Below, piece by piece: positions 1 through 9,289 of a stretch of 58,250 nt of DNA. Below the pieces are notes generated by a model. That model did no database searches, had not been told where the DNA came from, and saw only the letters and a program-made list of their open reading frames with translations. Positions within the stretch are counted from its first letter, which is position 1. Every line of letters starts with the position of its first letter. This stretch comes from Bacteroidota bacterium (lineage in GTDB: Bacteria; Bacteroidota; Bacteroidia; Bacteroidales; FEN-979): NCBI GenBank assembly GCA_026391835.1, contig JAPLDF010000061.1, forward strand, positions 1-58,250, in the 5' to 3' direction. A program made the translations under genes and the position numbers.

Positions 1-3000
1 ACGCATGTATGCGGCAAAGTGCTTCTGCACGACCGGGCGATGTTTTATGATCTCCATTGCGATATTGCTCAGCCCGTCACGCTCGCGGTCTTTGAGGTCT
101 TTATAATTGACAACTTCTTCATTGGTCCAATCATCTTTTTTTGGAACATGCTTTTGAACTACCCGGTTGCCCAGGGCGCCATCGTCACGCTCTGGTCCTT
201 CCTGACCCAACAAAAGAGGGCAGCCGTTTATTTTCGACACATCGATATCCTTGCTGGTAGCATCTTTGCGCTTCTGCTTCCCTTCATTGTCATACACCGC
301 AGCCTTTAACCCCTGGAATTTTACATCAGAAATCTGGTAATCGTTATACTCGTCGAATATCACCGGGATATCGCGAAAACGTTCAAGGCTGGTAAAAAAT
401 GCAGCATCGGTACCAGAGTTCAGGTTGAACAGAGGTGCGCCATACATGAATGGTGCCCTGATACTTTCCGCAATTTTAGATTTGCCGGATTCGGTAGGAC
501 CTATAAAAAACAGTGAGGTAAAAAAACGCTCGATCGGAAAGATAATACTGCGGTTGGCTGCAAGGATTGCAAATAAAAGCGCCCACATTCCATTATCATT
601 ATATGAGTATACTTTGTACATCAACTTTGACCATTCTATCCATGATGTTCGGTGATCCGGCTTGAAAACTAAGAACCGGTCATACTCATACCGGTCATTG
701 TCGGCACGCTGATCCTTATATATTTTGCTGAATGCAGGAGAGTAGTAGGTTGAGTTTTTAAACTTTACAAGCCCGAGTTCATCAACGTGGGTAAATGCAT
801 TATCTGTAATGATGCCATTTGCAAAAGCAAAGAAACCTTCAGGTTGCCATCCGAATGTAGAAAGTTCATGGGTTTTCGGGAATCTAAGGGCGATGCTTTC
901 AAGGATTTTCTCATGATGAAACGGTTTACCGTTTGTGAAGATGTAGCCCCCGTTGTTCCACAGGAATTTTTTGAACTGCTGTAATTCAACCATGTCGCCG
1001 CTCTTGAACTCAACATACTCTGCCGTGTTAAGTTCTGAATGGAAAAGCTCTACAATACGTTTGTTCTTTATAGGATCGAGATCATAGACCTGAAACAATG
1101 GTTCCATGAAGAAATTACCAACCTTAATCAGTGTGTTATCAAGGGTGCGGAACACGTAGAAAATTTTGTTGCCGGTTTTGTTTTGAGCCGCGAAGAATCC
1201 GTACCGCTGGAAAAAAACCTGATCGACATATTCCGGAAGGTGGGCGATATCGAAAACATATTGCTGTTCATCAATGATCACATGTTCCTGCCTCTGAACG
1301 GCAAGGCTTTTCCGTTTCTCAACAAAAGGGCGTAAAACTTTGGAAAATGAAGCCTGGGTTAGCCCAAACTTTTTTGCAATCTCATTGGTTTTAATGTGGA
1401 TAATAGTATTGTCGAGTTTTGACAAGAATTCGGCGATCATCTCCACGAACTTTTTAGAGCGTTTTGTGTCGGGGTGTCGGAATAACTGATAGGTTAAGCC
1501 ATTAACATAAAAGTCCAAAAAATCGATGTAAACAACAGATTTGGGTTCTTCATCGGTCTCGTCTACAGAACAATCCTCCCGCACTTCAACACGCATTCCC
1601 TGCTCGGTGAGCATTCGTCCGGCTTCGGCTAGGGGAGACTCAACATCCTTTTCATCAACAATAAAAGATAGCCCTTCAATTTTGATATTCCTGGTCAGTT
1701 TGGCCAGGCGAAAAATATCATCTTTCTTCAGCGGGCCATCCGGCAGGCTGATAGTGTTTCCTTTTCCTTCAGCATGGTATGTAACCACCATGGCTGGGCC
1801 TGCAAGCAGGATTGCGCAGCCGGTTTCTGTGATCATTTCCTCGGAAGCCTCAAGAGCAAAGAATCCCTTTTCCTGTTTCTCTGGCTTAGGAAGTTGCTTT
1901 TTGAGATTCCTATTGAGATCTTCCAATTTAACGTCAAGTTTCTTGGCAATGTCCCCAATCAGGTAACCGCGAGACTCTTCATCACCGATAAGGGATATCT
2001 GGGAAACAAGTTCTTTGACCAGTTTGGCTTTTTGAAGTGGATCCTTGTCCACAGCTTCCTTAACCATTTCGATGCGAAACGAAACGATATCCTTACGGTT
2101 GTCTTCGATGAATGCCTTGAGGGTTTCTGCGCCATGTTTCAAGACATATGAATCAGGGTCCTCTCCCTCAGGTAGTATAACCAGGTAAACATCAAGTCCC
2201 ATCTGCAAGGGGACTTTGATGTTGGCAATGCTGGCCTTGATTCCTGCCGGATCGCCATCATAAACGATTGTCAGGCAATTGGTGAACGATTGTATCATCT
2301 TTGCCTGATCCTCGCTCAGGGCGGTTCCTGAACCGGCCACCACATGCCTGATCCCGGCTAGGTGCCAACTGATCAGGTCGGTCTGACCTTCCACCAGAAG
2401 GCATTCATTCTCCTTCATGATCTCTTTCTTGGACTGGTATAGTCCATACAGAAATTTGCTTTTTTTGAATACCTCGGTTTCAGTGCTGTTCAGGTACTTT
2501 GGCTTATCCTTTTCAGATGAAAGAAGCCTGCCGGTGAAACCGATCACCCTTCCGGATCGGTCGAAAAAAGGGAACATAATCCGGCGAACAAAAGCATCGT
2601 AATAATGTCCCTGTTCGTTTTTTTTGATCAGATCAGACCTGCAGAGAGTAACAGATTATCTGAATAACCTGCCGTGTGGGCTGAATTCAACAGATCATTG
2701 CCCGAAATAGAATATCCAATCCCGAAAATCCCGATGGCTTTGTCAAGTTCACGCTTTTGAAGATATTCCAGTGCTGGAGCATTTTTCGGCAGGTTCTTGA
2801 AAAAATAATCCTGTGCCCACTTCAGGGTGGCAAAGATGCCATCACGATGTTTTTCGGCATCGCTATACCGGGTGTCAGATTCATTCGATTGAACAGTAAT
2901 ATTATAATGGCCGGCAATGTAGGTAAGCGCCTCGGCGTAACTCATTGCTTCGTGTTCCTTGAGGAACTCAATTGCATCACCTGATTTGCCACACCCGAAA

Positions 3001-3167
3001 CATTTATATGAACCCTTGGCAGGGTTCACCATGAAACTGGGTGTTTTTTCAGTATGGAAGGGGCAACAGGCAGTGTAGTTAACACCTTTTTTTTTCAGCG
3101 TGATAAAATCGCCAAGGATATCGGTGATTTGAGTAGCATCTTTTATTTCTTCTGAATTCGATATCAT
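1..3167 (-). pseudogene. Primase-helicase (CHC2 zinc finger + Toprim + P-loop ATPase), frameshifted, runs off the left edge
   Basis: The ATG at 3167 opens a 179-residue frame with a DnaG-type CHC2 zinc finger (C35, H38, C56, C59). It ends at a TGA at 2628-2630. In another frame the homology resumes at once and stays open to base 1. That part holds the Toprim motifs (EGQTDLISWH; YDGDPAG), a long middle region, a Walker A motif GPTESGKS and an acidic IFDEYND. The protein aligns throughout with the intact paralogue at 55379-58250. The only lesion seen is a tandem GATCA duplication at 2626-2635; removing one copy restores the frame exactly. The family would prime and probably unwind DNA for a mobile element. 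It follows an HTH gene and a small gene on the same strand. As it stands only a zinc-finger fragment would be made, unless the C-terminal part restarts. A sequencing or assembly error is the alternative. Confidence 0.85.
2626..2635. repeat. 5-bp tandem duplication that breaks the primase frame
   Basis: GATCA occurs twice in a row here, next to a run of eight T (2618-2625). On the coding (minus) strand this puts a TGA directly after the residues GLI. With one copy the frame reads GLIKKNEQGHYYD, matching GLIRKNDQGQYYD in the intact paralogue. Confidence 0.85.
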
Positions 3168-3307
3168 GCTGATTTCAATATTTATGAGATGTGTTTATTA
3201 ATGAGGGGGTACATACATCAGATAGTGTTCCTGTCTGCTTCATTTATAAATATCTGCCTGGAATCCGGGATGACTGATTTGATTCTGTGATGGAGGGATA
3301 TAGAATG

Positions 3308-3529
3308 TCAGTCATGGGAATAGATTTCTGTTCTAATGGCAATTTGTAATTCTCTGATTCGATCATAATATTTATCGGCAGATGAATCGTCAAAACAAAG
3401 TCCAGGCAATGCGTCATGATGTTGTACTTCAACAAGGCGTCCATAAAAGGCTATGGATTCGCTAAGATTAGCCAGGGCGATATCAATCAATGCGAGATCG
3501 GGCTTGGACATATTTGAGAATGTCTTCAT
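3308..3529 (-). CDS. Small hypothetical protein in the left mobile segment
   Basis: A 73-residue acidic protein with no family I recognise and no membrane segment or signal peptide. It lies between the HTH gene and the broken primase gene, all on the minus strand, so it probably belongs to the same element and may be co-transcribed. M7 is an alternative start. The right-hand cassette has no counterpart: there the HTH gene directly overlaps the primase gene. An overlapping frame at 3244-3444 on the same strand looks less protein-like and is left out. Confidence 0.5.
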   Translation of the reverse strand: MKTFSNMSKPDLALIDIALANLSESIAFYGRLVEVQHHDALPGLCFDDSSADKYYDRIRELQIAIRTEIYSHD

Positions 3530-3578
3530 GCAGCAAAGGATTAGAGGTTATTAGCAATTGTCATTTCAAAGACCGAAA

Positions 3579-3842
3579 TCACTTTACTTTCGGCATCATG
3601 CCACCTTCCTCAATCAGTTGTCTAGTCTTTACTACATCAACCAGGTAATGTTTTCTGCTTTTAGTGACTGCCAAAACCGAAACAGGGATCGTTCCGGCAT
3701 CTGCCAGAACCCTGATGCGAGATTGAGGTATGCCAAGCGTTTTAGATGCTTCAGGGATCTTCTGCCATCTTTTAGGAGCGGTTATTTCAAGCGCGAGCCG
3801 TATGCTCCTGAGTTCTTTTAAGATCATTTCTTCGTTACTCAT
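3579..3842 (-). CDS. Excisionase-like helix-turn-helix DNA-binding protein
   Basis: An 87-residue protein. The region from about residue 30 (IPEASKTLGIPQSRIRVLAD) reads as a MerR/excisionase-type HTH, followed by a short wing (KHYLVDVVKTRQLIEEGG). Proteins of this kind bind DNA in excision or control of integrative elements. An ATG at 3869 is in frame but overlaps a perfect -7 promoter element (3867-3874), so I prefer the ATG at 3842. The right-hand cassette has the same kind of gene just before its primase (55038-55382), which supports a shared element type. The target site is unknown. Confidence 0.65.
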   Translation of the reverse strand: MSNEEMILKELRSIRLALEITAPKRWQKIPEASKTLGIPQSRIRVLADAGTIPVSVLAVTKSRKHYLVDVVKTRQLIEEGGMMPKVK

Positions 3843-3866
3843 AGATTTTGAATATTTAATTTTCGG

Positions 3867-3874
3867 CAAATGTA
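3867..3874 (-). promoter_or_regulatory. Bacteroidota -7 element for the HTH/primase operon
   Basis: On the minus strand this reads TACATTTG, a perfect match to TAnnTTTG. No well-spaced TTG -33 element is seen (the nearest is 23 bases upstream). It would start the leftward transcript through the HTH gene, the small gene and the primase. Confidence 0.5.
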
Positions 3875-3995
3875 TTTATTATTTATAAACCTTATTGCAA
3901 ATTATTAAATTATTCAAAGAATAATCATATTACACTGATTACATGATCTATAAATATCATTACTCTATTAAATAGCAATAAATAATAAAAAATAC

Positions 3996-4036
3996 TTGAC
4001 TTGTCACATCAAATAGTTTACATTTGCGAAACAAAT
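3996..4036 (+). promoter_or_regulatory. Promoter of the repressor gene with an overlapping inverted repeat
   Basis: TTG at 3996-3998 and TACATTTG at 4019-4026 are separated by 20 bases, a textbook Bacteroidota promoter. An inverted repeat, ATTTG-CGAAA-CAAAT (4022-4036), covers the -7 element and the likely transcription start. That is where a self-repressing regulator would bind, so I infer a possible operator. The 3875-3995 stretch upstream is AT-rich spacer between divergent promoters. Confidence 0.6.
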
Positions 4037-4064
4037 TAACATCCGATTAATACTATTAAGCAAA

Positions 4065-4442
4065 ATGAAAGTCGATGGTAACAAGATAAAGACCCTGCTG
4101 ACACAAATCGGGTCAAGTCAAAAAGAACTTTCTAAATTTTGCAAGATTAACACTGCGACCGTAAGCAAGCTTATTAAGTCCGGGCACACCAGTGAAGCTA
4201 ATGCGCGGTTAATCGGAAGTTTCTTAAAAGTAAATTTGAATGAGATAGCGACCTTTGAAAATGGCGATCCGATCCCCGTTCCTTCAGAAAATGTGGTTTA
4301 CGTCAAGGATCCGGAATGTGAAAAGCAGATACTTGAATTGATGGACAAGGTAAAGGATTTAAAAAAGATCATTGAATTGCAGGAAAAAATCATTTCCCAT
4401 TGTGATGCGAACAATCAAAATATTGAAAATCTGATACCATAA
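4065..4442 (+). CDS. Phage-type (XRE-like) HTH repressor with a coiled-coil tail
   Basis: 125 residues. The N-terminal 60 or so contain a Cro/CI-type helix-turn-helix (SQKELSKFCKINTATVSKLI). A linker follows, then a heptad-patterned helix from about residue 85 to 118 that should mediate dimerisation. It is transcribed divergently from the HTH/primase operon, the usual layout of a repressor facing the early genes of a phage, satellite or integrative element. It likely controls both divergent promoters. A perfect palindrome lies 14 bp after its stop codon. It is the last gene of the left mobile segment before chromosomal genes begin. Confidence 0.75.
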   Translation: MKVDGNKIKTLLTQIGSSQKELSKFCKINTATVSKLIKSGHTSEANARLIGSFLKVNLNEIATFENGDPIPVPSENVVYVKDPECEKQILELMDKVKDLKKIIELQEKIISHCDANNQNIENLIP

Positions 4443-4455
4443 ATAATTAACCCCA

Positions 4456-4471
4456 AGTGTTTGCAAACACT
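4456..4471. promoter_or_regulatory. Perfect 16-bp palindrome, possible operator
   Basis: AGTGTTTGCAAACACT is a perfect palindrome with no loop, placed just after the repressor gene. Its lack of a T-tract argues against a terminator. A dimeric DNA-binding protein is the natural ligand, but no second copy was found by eye near the divergent promoters. From here to 4572 I see no gene. Confidence 0.4.
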
Positions 4472-4572
4472 CAAAATAACACATATTTAATACCATGAAT
4501 AATAATACTCTGGGAAATCCTACATAGATAGGCGAAGCAGAAAATCGTCGAAGCCCCGTCCGGTCCGCAAAT

Positions 4573-4593
4573 AGCCCCGCAAGGGGCTTTTTT
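4573..4593 (+). terminator. Rho-independent terminator, rightward
   Basis: The hairpin AGCCCC-GCAA-GGGGCT is followed by six T. It ends the rightward transcript from the repressor gene. The 100 bases before it (about 4472-4572) are not coding and hold no RNA I can name. Confidence 0.8.
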
Positions 4594-4617
4594 ATGCCAT
4601 GAAAGCTTTTCCCGGGC

Positions 4618-4649
4618 AAAAAAAAGCATGGAGATCACCACCCCCATGC
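4618..4649 (-). terminator. Rho-independent terminator of rny
   Basis: On the minus strand, GCATGG and CCATGC pair across a 12-base loop and are followed by eight T. It sits 22 bases past the rny stop codon. It forms a convergent pair with the terminator at 4573-4593, marking the border between mobile segment and core genes. Confidence 0.8.
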
Positions 4650-4671
4650 CTTTCAATATTTCGCAATTTCG

Positions 4672-6216
4672 CTATTTCGCGTAGCTCACTGCCCTTGTTT
4701 CCCTGATAACGGTAATTTTAATCTGTCCCGGGTAGGTCATTTCGCTTTGGATCCGCTTGGAAAGGTCGAATGAGATCTGGTTGGCTTCGATGTCATTCAC
4801 TTTCTCGGCCCCGACAATTACACGCAACTCACGGCCTGCCTGGATGGCATATGTTTTAACTACGCCAGGGTAGCTGAGAGCAAGTTCCTCGAGATGCTTA
4901 AGGCGCTCAATGTAGGCTTCCACGACTTCACGCCGTGCACCCGGACGGGCACCTGATATGGCATCGCAAACCTGTACGATGGGGGAGATGAGGTTATTCA
5001 TCTCAATTTCATCATGGTGAGCGCCGATGGCATTGATGATTTCCGGTTTTTCCTTGAATTTTTCAGCCAGTTTCATGCCAAGCACCGCGTGCGGTAATTC
5101 CGGCTCGGTATCGGGCACTTTGCCGATGTCATGCAACAAACCGGCGCGCTTTGCCATCTTGGGATTGAGCCCTAGTTCAGCGGCCATCGTGGCACAGAGT
5201 TTTGAAACTTCAATGGAGTGTTGCAGCAGGTTCTGCCCATACGATGAACGGTACTTCATCTTCCCGATCATCCGCACAAGTTCATGGTGCATGTTGTGGA
5301 TCCCCAGATCGATGCTGATCCGTTTGCCGGTCTCGATGATCTCCTGTTCAATCTGCTTTTTCGTTTTAGCCACCACCTCTTCGATGCGGGCAGGATGGAT
5401 ACGTCCGTCGGTGACCAGTTTGTGAAGTGCCAGGCGGGCAATTTCACGGCGTACCGGGTCAAATCCTGAAAGAATGATGGCGTCGGGCGAATCATCAATG
5501 ATGATCTCCACGCCGGTCAGTGATTCAAGCGTACGGATGTTTCTGCCTTCACGGCCAATGATACGGCCTTTGATCTCTTCACTTTCAATGTTGAAGACGG
5601 AAACGGTATTTTCGATGGCATGTTCGGAAGCTGTTCGCTGGATGGTTTCAATGATTATTTTTTTTGCTTCCGTATTGGCGGTAAGTTTGGCCTCGTCGAT
5701 GATGTCCTTCATGTAAACGATGGCCTCGGTTTTGGCTTCTTCCTTGAGGGTTTCTATCAGCTGTGATTTTGCTTCAAGTGCGGAAAGACTGGAAATGGCT
5801 TCAAGTTTTTCGACCTGTATTTTCAACGCTTTGTCAAGATCTGACTGTTTTTTGCTGATGATCTCCAATTGCTGGGCGAGGTTCTGTTTGATGGTAATGA
5901 CCTCTTTCTGCTTTTTTGCAAACTCTTCAACTTTCAGGTTTAAGGTGCCTTCTTTCTGTTTAAAACGGTTCTCGTTGCGGCCAAGTTCATCATTTTTTTC
6001 ATAGATGAATTTTTCATGCTCAGCTTTCATCTGCATGAATTTTTCTTTCGCCTGGAGGATTTTCTCCTTTTTAACAACCTCTGCCTTTTCCATGGCATCC
6101 TTTAACAGGGCATCACGTTTACGTTCCAGCGCCCTGTTTAAAACAGTGCCTGTTAAGACACCTCCGAGGATGACACCGGCCACCCCAATGATAATAAATA
6201 TTAAAATTCCTTCCAT
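4672..6216 (-). CDS. rny: Ribonuclease Y
   Basis: 514 residues, the usual length. Domains in order: an N-terminal membrane helix (about 5-27), a long charged coiled coil (about 28-200), a KH RNA-binding domain with the GREGRN loop near residue 220, and an HD hydrolase domain with LLHDIGKV near residue 360. RNase Y is a membrane-anchored endoribonuclease that starts mRNA decay in bacteria lacking RNase E-type turnover, and is common in Bacteroidota. It lies downstream of zapA and the 6S RNA on the same strand, with its own terminator. Nothing looks broken. Confidence 0.97.
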   Translation of the reverse strand: MEGILIFIIIGVAGVILGGVLTGTVLNRALERKRDALLKDAMEKAEVVKKEKILQAKEKFMQMKAEHEKFIYEKNDELGRNENRFKQKEGTLNLKVEEFAKKQKEVITIKQNLAQQLEIISKKQSDLDKALKIQVEKLEAISSLSALEAKSQLIETLKEEAKTEAIVYMKDIIDEAKLTANTEAKKIIIETIQRTASEHAIENTVSVFNIESEEIKGRIIGREGRNIRTLESLTGVEIIIDDSPDAIILSGFDPVRREIARLALHKLVTDGRIHPARIEEVVAKTKKQIEQEIIETGKRISIDLGIHNMHHELVRMIGKMKYRSSYGQNLLQHSIEVSKLCATMAAELGLNPKMAKRAGLLHDIGKVPDTEPELPHAVLGMKLAEKFKEKPEIINAIGAHHDEIEMNNLISPIVQVCDAISGARPGARREVVEAYIERLKHLEELALSYPGVVKTYAIQAGRELRVIVGAEKVNDIEANQISFDLSKRIQSEMTYPGQIKITVIRETRAVSYAK

Positions 6217-6300
6217 CGGTTATGTATTAGATGTTGCGACACCTTTCAGGGTGCTGCCACATGGTGAATGAATAAAGAAGGAAAGCAGGGAAAATAAAAA

Positions 6301-6495
6301 ACCCGCACTATCCAGCGAGGTATTGATAATCCTCTAACGACACGAATAGGGCTGCCAAACTTTTCGAACGTCCACTGTCAGGGAATTAACCCTGTTCTCC
6401 TGCCGAAGCATGAGTGAGGCCTGTCCTACGAGATACTGAGCGTTGCCCTAATATTTGTAATGTTAGGATTACAAACTGTCTGAAATAATGCGGGT
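6301..6495 (-). ncRNA. ssrS: 6S RNA (RNA polymerase regulator)
   Basis: The gap between zapA and rny is non-coding. Its two ends pair as a long closing stem: ACCCGCATTAT at the RNA 5' end (6495-6485) against ATAGTGCGGGT at the 3' end (6311-6301), followed by six T. The roughly 195-base length, the terminal stem, the further inner pairing and the zapA neighbour fit 6S RNA, which mimics an open promoter and binds housekeeping RNA polymerase. ssrS also lies beside zapA in Escherichia coli. I did not fold it or search a covariance model, and the exact ends may be off by some bases. Confidence 0.75.
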
Positions 6496-6512
6496 AAATC
6501 TTCAGATTATTT

Positions 6513-6821
6513 TCAAAGAACTTTTGCAGCTTCGTACTTAAGTTGTTCATCCAGCGCCTGATCTATTGTCAACAGCTTTGATTTCCATTGTGTTTCATTT
6601 TCCGACAATAACTGATCATTCTGCAGGTATCCAGTGGCATATTCCAACGCTACCATGGCCAGGAGGTCTTGTTTGTCTTTATATGCATAGCTGCTCGAGT
6701 AATCTTTAATCCGTTTATCGATCAGTTTGGCAGCTTTGCGAAAAAGTTCCTCATGTTCTTTGTCTATCGCCAGCCGGTATGACCGGTCGGCAATTGGTAA
6801 CGATATGGAAAGTTCGTTCAT
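6513..6821 (-). CDS. zapA: Cell division protein ZapA
   Basis: 102 residues, typical for ZapA. The N-terminal part has the ZapA pattern (SISLPIADRSYRLAID, then EELFRKAAKLID), followed by a helix with the conserved DLLAMVALEYA segment and a C-terminal coiled coil. ZapA binds and bundles FtsZ filaments at the Z ring. It follows the coiled-coil gene at 6844-7131 by 22 bp and precedes the 6S RNA, all on one strand. Confidence 0.92.
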   Translation of the reverse strand: MNELSISLPIADRSYRLAIDKEHEELFRKAAKLIDKRIKDYSSSYAYKDKQDLLAMVALEYATGYLQNDQLLSENETQWKSKLLTIDQALDEQLKYEAAKVL

Positions 6822-6843
6822 TGGCCTGACTGTGAATCGTATT

Positions 6844-7131
6844 CTAAGTATTTAAAAGCCCAATACATTTATCGATTTCCCGCACAAGTTCGTTGATTTT
6901 CAATTTTGCCTCAACGTTTCCTTCTTTTGTTTCTAGTGTTTTAGCTATTCTAAGTATTTTGATCTTTTCTTCAAGTTGCCTGATTGTGTGTTTTTGTTCG
7001 GTGATTACCTGTTTCAATTCTTGTATTTCGGTTGTATGTTTTTTATTATCAGTACGTTGTGTCTGGTGGTGTTCGATAAGTTTCCCCAACTTATATTCAA
7101 TACCGGAAACCAGGGTGGCAACATCCTTCAT
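6844..7131 (-). CDS. Small coiled-coil protein upstream of zapA
   Basis: 95 residues, almost entirely one heptad-rich helix (about 20-80), with no signal peptide or membrane segment. It is the first gene of the zapA transcript. The ATG at 7131 is preceded by GGAG at a good distance. The in-frame ATG at 7158 overlaps the -7 promoter element and would lie upstream of the transcript, so it is rejected. Its position and shape suggest a ZapB-like partner in cell division, but that is inference from context. Confidence 0.8.
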   Translation of the reverse strand: MKDVATLVSGIEYKLGKLIEHHQTQRTDNKKHTTEIQELKQVITEQKHTIRQLEEKIKILRIAKTLETKEGNVEAKLKINELVREIDKCIGLLNT

Positions 7132-7155
7132 AGGTAGTCTCCATTTTAATTCATG

Positions 7156-7187
7156 CAAAGATAATTATTTATTTTATTTTTTTTCAA
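7156..7187 (-). promoter_or_regulatory. Promoter of the coiled-coil/zapA operon
   Basis: On the minus strand, TTG (7187-7185) and TATCTTTG (7163-7156) are separated by 21 bases. The -7 match is perfect. Transcription should begin about 7149, just ahead of the ATG at 7131. Confidence 0.7.
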
Positions 7188-7253
7188 CATGCGTATTACC
7201 TTTTAACAGATACACCGATTAAGCGCAATACGAGCGAATTAAAAGGTAAAATT

Positions 7254-8522
7254 ATGAATGAGGCATTTATTTCCTATTTATGGAAGTACAGGCATTTCAA
7301 CCAGGATATTCAAACGGAATCAGGTGAATCTTTGTTGATTATACATCCGGGTGACCAGAATACCGACAGCGGTCCAGACTTTTTTAACGCGCGGGTACGC
7401 ATTGGAAGCACCACCTGGGCAGGGAATGTTGAAATCCATGTACTGGCCTCCGACTGGTATAAGCACGGGCACCATGCTGACAGGGCGTATGATCATGCGA
7501 TATTGCATGTTGTCTACGAGGCTGACCGCCAGGTTTTTGATCGGAATGGTGAACCTGTTCAAACATTTGTGATCAGGAACCAGTTTCCTGCAGGGATGTA
7601 TGATCGTTACCAGCGGATGATGCTGAATCAACAGTGGATTCCGTGTGAAAACCAGCTACTGGCCCCGGATGTGAAGGATTTTCATATGTGGGCTCCCGTC
7701 CTGGCGGTTGAGCGGCTGGAATATAAAACAGCCGGCATTGCACAGCTGTTATCCAATTGCGCATATGATTGGGAGGAGGCATTGTACCAGCATCTGGCTG
7801 CCAGTTTCGGATTTAAAATAAACGGACTGGCATTCGAATTACTGGCCAAATCGTTACCGGTAAAAATCGTCAGGCAACATTGTGGCAGCCTGTTCCAGGT
7901 GGAGGCACTGTTGTTCGGACAGGCCGGACTGCTGGATATGGAATTCCTTGATTCATATCCCGGGGATTTGCTCAGGGAGTATCATTACCTCCGGGGGAAA
8001 TATGATTTAAAACCTGTTCCTGCAGGTATCTGGAAATTTCTCCGTTTGCGGCCCCACAATTTTCCGACCATCAGGATAAGCCAGTTTGCCGGGTTTATCT
8101 GTAAAACGCAGGCCCGGTTTTTCAACCTGTTTAAGGAAGGTTCGCTCAACGGAATTGCCGACATGTTGAAAATATCGGCCTCGGATTATTGGAATACCCA
8201 CTATGTGTTTGACAAACAGGGTGCCTTTCTGGAAAAAGCAATGGGTGTTTCATGTACCAGGCTGCTGTTAGTCAATGGGCTGGCTCCTTTTTTGTTTTTT
8301 TATGGCCGGGAGAAGGGACAATCATATACCTGCGAGGGAGTGCTGGACTTCCTGGAACAAACCGGCGGGGAAAACAACAATTGCATTGACCGCTGGAAAG
8401 CAGCTGGGTTCCCGGCAGTAAATGCGATACAGACCCAGGCCCTGATTCACCTGAAACGATTTTATTGCGAGAAAAAACGGTGCCTGGAGTGCAGGATAGG
8501 GAACAGGTTATTGACAAGTTAA
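7254..8522 (+). CDS. DUF2851 family protein
   Basis: 422 residues, full length for this Bacteroidota family of unknown function. The N-terminal signature is clear: MNEAFISYLWKYRHF, then SGPDFFNARV, WAGNVEIHV and DHAILHVVYEAD at about residues 40-90. A C-terminal cluster of four cysteines (CEKKRCLECRIGNR region, about 403-416) could bind metal. No signal peptide or membrane helix. It stands divergent from the zapA operon and 35 bp before the helix-hairpin-helix gene. I cannot assign a reaction. Confidence 0.9.
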   Translation: MNEAFISYLWKYRHFNQDIQTESGESLLIIHPGDQNTDSGPDFFNARVRIGSTTWAGNVEIHVLASDWYKHGHHADRAYDHAILHVVYEADRQVFDRNGEPVQTFVIRNQFPAGMYDRYQRMMLNQQWIPCENQLLAPDVKDFHMWAPVLAVERLEYKTAGIAQLLSNCAYDWEEALYQHLAASFGFKINGLAFELLAKSLPVKIVRQHCGSLFQVEALLFGQAGLLDMEFLDSYPGDLLREYHYLRGKYDLKPVPAGIWKFLRLRPHNFPTIRISQFAGFICKTQARFFNLFKEGSLNGIADMLKISASDYWNTHYVFDKQGAFLEKAMGVSCTRLLLVNGLAPFLFFYGREKGQSYTCEGVLDFLEQTGGENNNCIDRWKAAGFPAVNAIQTQALIHLKRFYCEKKRCLECRIGNRLLTS

Positions 8523-8557
8523 AATGCAAAAAGCAAAATTAAAAATTAAAATGCAAA

Positions 8558-9289
8558 ATGGATATCAGGAAGATGAAGAAACAGGCTGGGCGGATTGTGG
8601 GTGATTACCTGACGTATAACCGCACAGAACAAAGGGGGGTGTTTGTGCTGGGCGCGATCCTGTTGTGTGTCATCATCGCCAACGCAGTGATCCCGGCGGG
8701 AACATTTCAAAAAACTCCTAACTTTTCGGCGTTTTCAAAGGAGGTCAGGGCATTTGAAACTGCCTGGAAAAAAGCAGCCGACTCAGACAGCATCGCCCGT
8801 GACCAGCGGTACAGGAATTACCGGGGCAGGGTTGGTGTATCCAGTTATGACTCGTTTTACAATAAGTCAAAACCAGCCAAACCTCTCTTAATGGTTGAAC
8901 TGAACTCGGCCGATACTTTTGAACTGCAGCAGTTGAGGGGAATTGGCCCGGGCTTCGCAAGGCGAATCGTGAATTATCGTGACCGGCTTGGCGGGTATTG
9001 CGACAAACACCAGGTGCTCGAGGTATTTGGCATGGACTCAGCGCGATACCTGCTGATCGAAAAAAATCTCCGGGTCAATCCTGATTCAATCCACCCGCTT
9101 GATCTCAACCTCGTTACATTCAAGGAACTCCTTCACCACCCGTATTTCCCCTTTGTAATCACAAAAAACATCATGATCTACCGGCAGAAAAACAAACGGT
9201 TTAAAACGCTTGAAGAGTTGAAAAATATCCAGGGGGTCAGCGATTCACTGTTCAGGAGGATGATCATCTACCTGAGGCTCGGCCCATGA
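8558..9289 (+). CDS. Membrane-anchored helix-hairpin-helix protein (ComEA-like)
   Basis: 243 residues. One membrane helix near residues 30-50 is followed by a linker and at least two helix-hairpin-helix motifs (ELQQLRGIGPGFARRIVNYRD at about 125-145; FKTLEELKNIQGVSDSLFRRM near the C terminus). Such domains bind DNA non-specifically; in ComEA proteins this serves DNA uptake at the cell envelope. No other competence gene is visible here, so uptake is only a possibility. Its 3' end overlaps the convergent rhomboid gene by 45 bp. The short gap before it (8523-8557) is A-rich with AAATTAAAA repeats. Confidence 0.85.
   Translation: MDIRKMKKQAGRIVGDYLTYNRTEQRGVFVLGAILLCVIIANAVIPAGTFQKTPNFSAFSKEVRAFETAWKKAADSDSIARDQRYRNYRGRVGVSSYDSFYNKSKPAKPLLMVELNSADTFELQQLRGIGPGFARRIVNYRDRLGGYCDKHQVLEVFGMDSARYLLIEKNLRVNPDSIHPLDLNLVTFKELLHHPYFPFVITKNIMIYRQKNKRFKTLEELKNIQGVSDSLFRRMIIYLRLGP

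Noticed and set aside
787-2602. Several plus-strand frames of 60-140 residues across the left primase pseudogene
   Set aside because: They lie antisense to a frame with clear primase-helicase homology, and their composition is that of shadow translations.
2618-2640. Programmed ribosomal frameshift at the run of eight A in the left primase gene
   Set aside because: The TGA stop comes before the A-run in the reading direction, so slippage on the run cannot bypass it. A simple 5-bp duplication explains the shift, and the paralogue has no shift here.
4520-4593. tmRNA or tRNA remnant at the edge of the left mobile segment
   Set aside because: No T-arm GTTCGA sequence, acceptor stem or tag frame could be found. 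Only a terminator is supported.
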